A stretch of 64,000 nucleotides of DNA from contig CACAAX010000003.1 in assembly GCA_902530595.1 (NCBI GenBank), forward strand, positions 1 through 64,000, read 5' to 3'. Origin of the DNA: an uncultured Alphaproteobacteria bacterium (GTDB lineage Bacteria; Pseudomonadota; Alphaproteobacteria; Rhodobacterales; Rhodobacteraceae). A program made the translations under genes and the position numbers. This document shows, piece by piece, positions 61,176 through 64,000 of the stretch (position 1 is the stretch's first letter; the number at the start of each line of letters is the position of its first letter). Under the pieces are notes generated by a model, which had not been told where the DNA came from, did not search any database, and saw nothing but the letters and a program-made list of their open reading frames with translations.

Positions 61176-62873
61176 ATGCAGAAGAAGGATGGGAATTTGA
61201 AAGAGAAACAGAATGACGAAATAGGAGAGAGACTTGTAATTTCCGACATTGAGAGTGCTGAAAAAATCTTAGGAGTAAAGTACTCAAAAAGTGAACGAGC
61301 TCAAATGTTAAATAATCTGGAAGGCCAAATATTATCCGCAAAGTCGCGTAGACAAAATAATTTGGATAATTCAGTGCAAATGGCATCAAAATTTGATCCA
61401 AGACTCCCTGGTTTTTCGATGCCTGCTAAGACAGGTTATGAAGGGTCTGATTTAGCCTTTAAACTTCCCAAAAGAGAAGAAGACATTGCGTTTGCAACTG
61501 TAGGGCAACAGGCCTACCTAATAAAAAATGGTTTAATTACAAGCAGGAAGCTAACTGAAATCTATTTGAAGAGGATAAAAAAGTTTCAATCCAAGCTTCA
61601 ATGTTTTGCAATAGTTTCTGATGAGCAAGCTTTAGGACAAGCCGATGCAATGGACTCACTTTCCAAGTCTGGGATCAATCTCGGTCCACTTCACGGAATT
61701 CCTTACGGGTTAAAGGATTTATTTGATACTAAGGGTTTGATAACCGGCTGGGGAGCTGAACCTTATCGAAACAGAGTGCCAAGTAGTGATGCTACTATAG
61801 TAAAAAAGTTGCGAGCAGCTGGGGCTGTGATGTTAGGGAAAACTACTGTGGGAGCCCTTGCATATAATGATATTTGGTATGGGGGGCAAACGCGAAACCC
61901 GTGGAATATCAATGAAGGAAGTAGTGGATCAAGTGCTGGCTCAGCGTCCGCCACGGCAGCAGGATTATGCAGCTTTGCAATTGGAACAGAGACTTTAGGG
62001 TCTATTACATCACCAAGTCATCGATGCGGCACAACTGGTCTGAGACCGACCTTTGGAAGAGTTAGTAGAAGTGGCGCAATGGCTCTCTGTTGGTCTCTTG
62101 ATAAAGTTGGTCCGATCTGTCGAAGCGTAGAGGACACTGGGTTGGTGCTATCAGTTATTAATGGATATGATCGAGACGATAGGGGCAGCATAGATGCGGC
62201 ATTTCACTTTAGTGCAAACGATAGTATTAAGGGCCTTAAACTTGGTTACATACCAGAGGCGTTTCAAAAGGGCGCTTCAAAAATTGACAAGGAAGCCTTA
62301 AAAGCTGCAAAAAGTTTAGGTATGAAAGTGGTAAAGGTAGAGTTAGAAGACCTTCCATATATGTCTCTCATAAATATACTTTACGCAGAGGCCGCTGCAG
62401 CCTTTGAACATCTTACGTTATCCGGAGATGACGATACTTTGACTTGGCAAGATGATGGAGCTTGGCCCAATACCTTCAGAAAGGCAAGGTTTCTTTCAGC
62501 TGTAGATCATGTTCAGTTGGATAGATTGCGTTATTTAACTATGAAATCACTAGACAAAGTTTTTAGTGAAGTAGACGTACTTGTGGGTCCCTTCGATAAT
62601 GGACCAGGGCCGCTATTGGTAGCAACAAATTTTACAGGCCACCCTTGTCTCCACATAAGAGCAGGGTTTGAGGACCTTTCTTCCAGAGGAGAAGCCTCGC
62701 TCAGCAATGGAAAATTAAGCACGGGAGAGGCAGGTCAGGGAAAACAATTTAGGGTGCCACATGGAGTGTCCTTGTGGGGAAAACTTTTTGAAGAGGGAAA
62801 GATTTTAAACGTTGGCATGGCGTTGGAAGCGAAATTAAACGTTTGGGAAAATCGCCCACCCTTATTTCTTTAG
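61176..62873 (+). CDS. Amidase-signature enzyme
   Basis: 565-residue amidase-signature hydrolase. The Ser-cisSer-Lys triad is seen as Lys in 'GIPYGLKDLFDTKG' (about 174-187), and the Gly-Ser-rich motif 'NEGSSGSSAGSASATAAG' (about 246-263, with the nucleophile Ser in 'GSITSPSHRCGTTGLRPTFG' and the cis-Ser in the motif). It has an N-terminal extension of about 100 residues before the core ('LTEIYLKRIKKFQSKLQCFAIV'). It might be a secondary or peptide amidase, or a GatA-like hydrolase; true GatA would be in a gatCAB set, not seen. It is followed by a peptide-type ABC binding protein, so imported amides are a natural substrate guess. Confidence 0.87.
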   Translation: MQKKDGNLKEKQNDEIGERLVISDIESAEKILGVKYSKSERAQMLNNLEGQILSAKSRRQNNLDNSVQMASKFDPRLPGFSMPAKTGYEGSDLAFKLPKREEDIAFATVGQQAYLIKNGLITSRKLTEIYLKRIKKFQSKLQCFAIVSDEQALGQADAMDSLSKSGINLGPLHGIPYGLKDLFDTKGLITGWGAEPYRNRVPSSDATIVKKLRAAGAVMLGKTTVGALAYNDIWYGGQTRNPWNINEGSSGSSAGSASATAAGLCSFAIGTETLGSITSPSHRCGTTGLRPTFGRVSRSGAMALCWSLDKVGPICRSVEDTGLVLSVINGYDRDDRGSIDAAFHFSANDSIKGLKLGYIPEAFQKGASKIDKEALKAAKSLGMKVVKVELEDLPYMSLINILYAEAAAAFEHLTLSGDDDTLTWQDDGAWPNTFRKARFLSAVDHVQLDRLRYLTMKSLDKVFSEVDVLVGPFDNGPGPLLVATNFTGHPCLHIRAGFEDLSSRGEASLSNGKLSTGEAGQGKQFRVPHGVSLWGKLFEEGKILNVGMALEAKLNVWENRPPLFL

Positions 62874-62943
62874 AAGGGTGAGATTACAAATTTGAGCAGA
62901 AAGACAATAAAAAATAGAAAATAATTTTAAGAAAGGAAAAAAA

Positions 62944-64000
62944 ATGAAACGAAATACAATGCTAACTATGGTTTTTACCTTGGTCGGATTTATGGTTTCC
63001 TATATACCATCAGTTTCGGCAGAAACCTGTCCGGTAAAAGGGGGAACACTTGTTTGGGGACATTCTGAAACTACTCAAAATCTCTATATCCATCAAACCG
63101 GTACAATTTCAACATTAAGAATATTACAAAATATTCATGATGGGTTGGTTACAGCAGATAAAGATTTGAATATCATTCCTGAGCTAGCAGAGAGTTACGA
63201 GGTCAGTTCCGACGGTTTAACTTATACCTTTAATCTTCGCGAGGGTGTAAAATTTCATGATGGCTCAGATTTGACTTCTGCAGACGTAAAATATAGCTTT
63301 GAAACGTTGATGGACCCGGACACGGGGGCAGTTAATAAACCAGTATTCAATAGCGTCGGATCGATTGATACTCCTGATGATTACACAGTAATAATTAAAA
63401 TGGATCAAATCAATATGCCATTCTTAGGTAGGCTTGCCGGTTTGGGAGCTGGAGCTATAATTCCTGAAGGCTCTGCAAGCATTCAGGGAGAGACACCAAT
63501 TGGAGCCGGCCCATTGAAGTTTGTCAGGCGTGAAATGGGGAATGAAGTTGAGCTAGAAAGGTTTAATGACTACTGGGATGGACCAGCATGTATAGATCGC
63601 TTAATTGCAAAAGAGGTAACTGAGCCGACCGTCAGGCTTACTGGTTTGAGAACTGGTGAGATGGACTTAATAAATGATATTCCTGCCGACAGGATTGAAG
63701 AGATTAAGAACGATAAAAATCTTAAGGTTTTAAGCTGGTCACATGGCGTTTTCGATTTTGTAAATTTAAATTACAAGCATGAACCATTCCAAGATGAACG
63801 TGTAAGATTGGCAATAGACTATATGATTGATAAAGAGATGCTTTTGCAAGGCGCCCTGTGGGGACAAGGTAAGATTGCTGCATCTCCTGGTTTCGTAAGT
63901 AGCGCATCATATAATAAAAATCTTAACCAAAGGCCACAAGATATAGCCAAGGCTAAAGCACTGTTGGCAGAGGCTGGCTATGGACCAGGAGATCTAAAGG
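62944..64000 (+). CDS. Peptide/nickel-type ABC transporter binding protein, 3' cut by window edge
   Basis: First 352 codons of a family 5 extracellular solute-binding protein (DppA/OppA-like, normally about 500-540). The N-terminal signal peptide is 'LTMVFTLVGFMVSYIPSVSA' (cleavage near residue 26). Family phrases include 'NIIPELAESYEVSSDGLTYTFNLREGVKFHDGS' and 'GAGPLKFVRREMGNEVELERFNDYWDG', and 'AIDYMIDKEMLL' follows. GAAAGGAAA stands before the ATG. It lies 70 bases after the amidase and is probably followed by permease and ATPase genes outside the window; cargo could be peptides, opines or amides. Confidence 0.92.
   Translation, partial: MKRNTMLTMVFTLVGFMVSYIPSVSAETCPVKGGTLVWGHSETTQNLYIHQTGTISTLRILQNIHDGLVTADKDLNIIPELAESYEVSSDGLTYTFNLREGVKFHDGSDLTSADVKYSFETLMDPDTGAVNKPVFNSVGSIDTPDDYTVIIKMDQINMPFLGRLAGLGAGAIIPEGSASIQGETPIGAGPLKFVRREMGNEVELERFNDYWDGPACIDRLIAKEVTEPTVRLTGLRTGEMDLINDIPADRIEEIKNDKNLKVLSWSHGVFDFVNLNYKHEPFQDERVRLAIDYMIDKEMLLQGALWGQGKIAASPGFVSSASYNKNLNQRPQDIAKAKALLAEAGYGPGDLK

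Noticed and set aside
62857-62880. Hairpin CACCCTT / AAGGGTG at the end of the amidase gene as a terminator
   Set aside because: Most of it is within the coding end and no T run follows; it may only be chance.
1-64000. tRNA, rRNA, prophage, insertion sequence or integrase genes
   Set aside because: I looked for T-loop motifs, conserved rRNA segments and transposase or integrase motifs and saw none; a tRNAscan or Infernal run would be decisive.

Overview
The window reads as chromosomal DNA of an AT-rich marine-type alphaproteobacterium. Pointers are a COQ9-family ubiquinone gene, alphaproteobacterial-style PurF, several glutathione-dependent enzymes, many sugar ABC transporters, PhyH and CaiB-type genes, and a ROSE-like heat-shock leader. 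I cannot name the genus; small AT-rich relatives of SAR116/AEGEAN-169-like bacteria are a guess. I saw no rRNA, tRNA, CRISPR, prophage or insertion sequence. Coding density is high, with short intergenic gaps and many 4-base or TAATG overlaps.

Layout. 1-4.9 kb holds the end of a purine (urate/allantoin) degradation set: allantoicase (cut by the left edge), ureidoglycolate lyase, and both subunits of xanthine dehydrogenase on the other strand. 5-29.9 kb is a mixed housekeeping and accessory region: YajQ, carboxypeptidase Taq, MAPEG, an FMN-binding protein, a DsbA-like isomerase, an AlkB-type hydroxylase, uracil-DNA glycosylase, M20 peptidase, three GST-like proteins, a lipid kinase, COQ9, PurF, HemG, Hsp20 with a thermometer-like leader, a TPR-containing class III cyclase, and RecD2.

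29.9-43.2 kb is a myo-inositol utilisation locus. One long minus-strand operon runs binding protein, permease, ATPase, IolC-DUF2090, IolD, IolB, IolE, then a second sugar kinase, a second IolB-like isomerase and a class II aldolase. IolG and another Gfo/Idh/MocA dehydrogenase lie just beyond it. The isomerase, kinase and aldolase steps are thus encoded twice, in two different architectures.

43.2-52.6 kb is a second, less familiar uptake operon on the minus strand: permease, binding protein, a permease fused to a C-terminal SMP-30/strictosidine-synthase-like propeller, a second free propeller, a two-domain ATPase, a CaiB-type CoA transferase and, after a 119-base gap, a PhyH-type oxygenase. 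Its substrate is unknown; the fused propeller should face the cytoplasm, at the exit of the channel.

52.8-58 kb carries small genes and then the most striking protein of the window (55249-57048): four CDGSH iron-sulfur domains, a plant-type ferredoxin domain, a class III nucleotidyl cyclase domain and a Rieske domain in one polypeptide. It lies in a short operon with a predicted lipoprotein and a methyltransferase, and looks like a multi-cluster redox-responsive cyclase. 58-64 kb holds an APH-type kinase, an M20 amidohydrolase, an amidase and the start of a peptide-type ABC binding protein.
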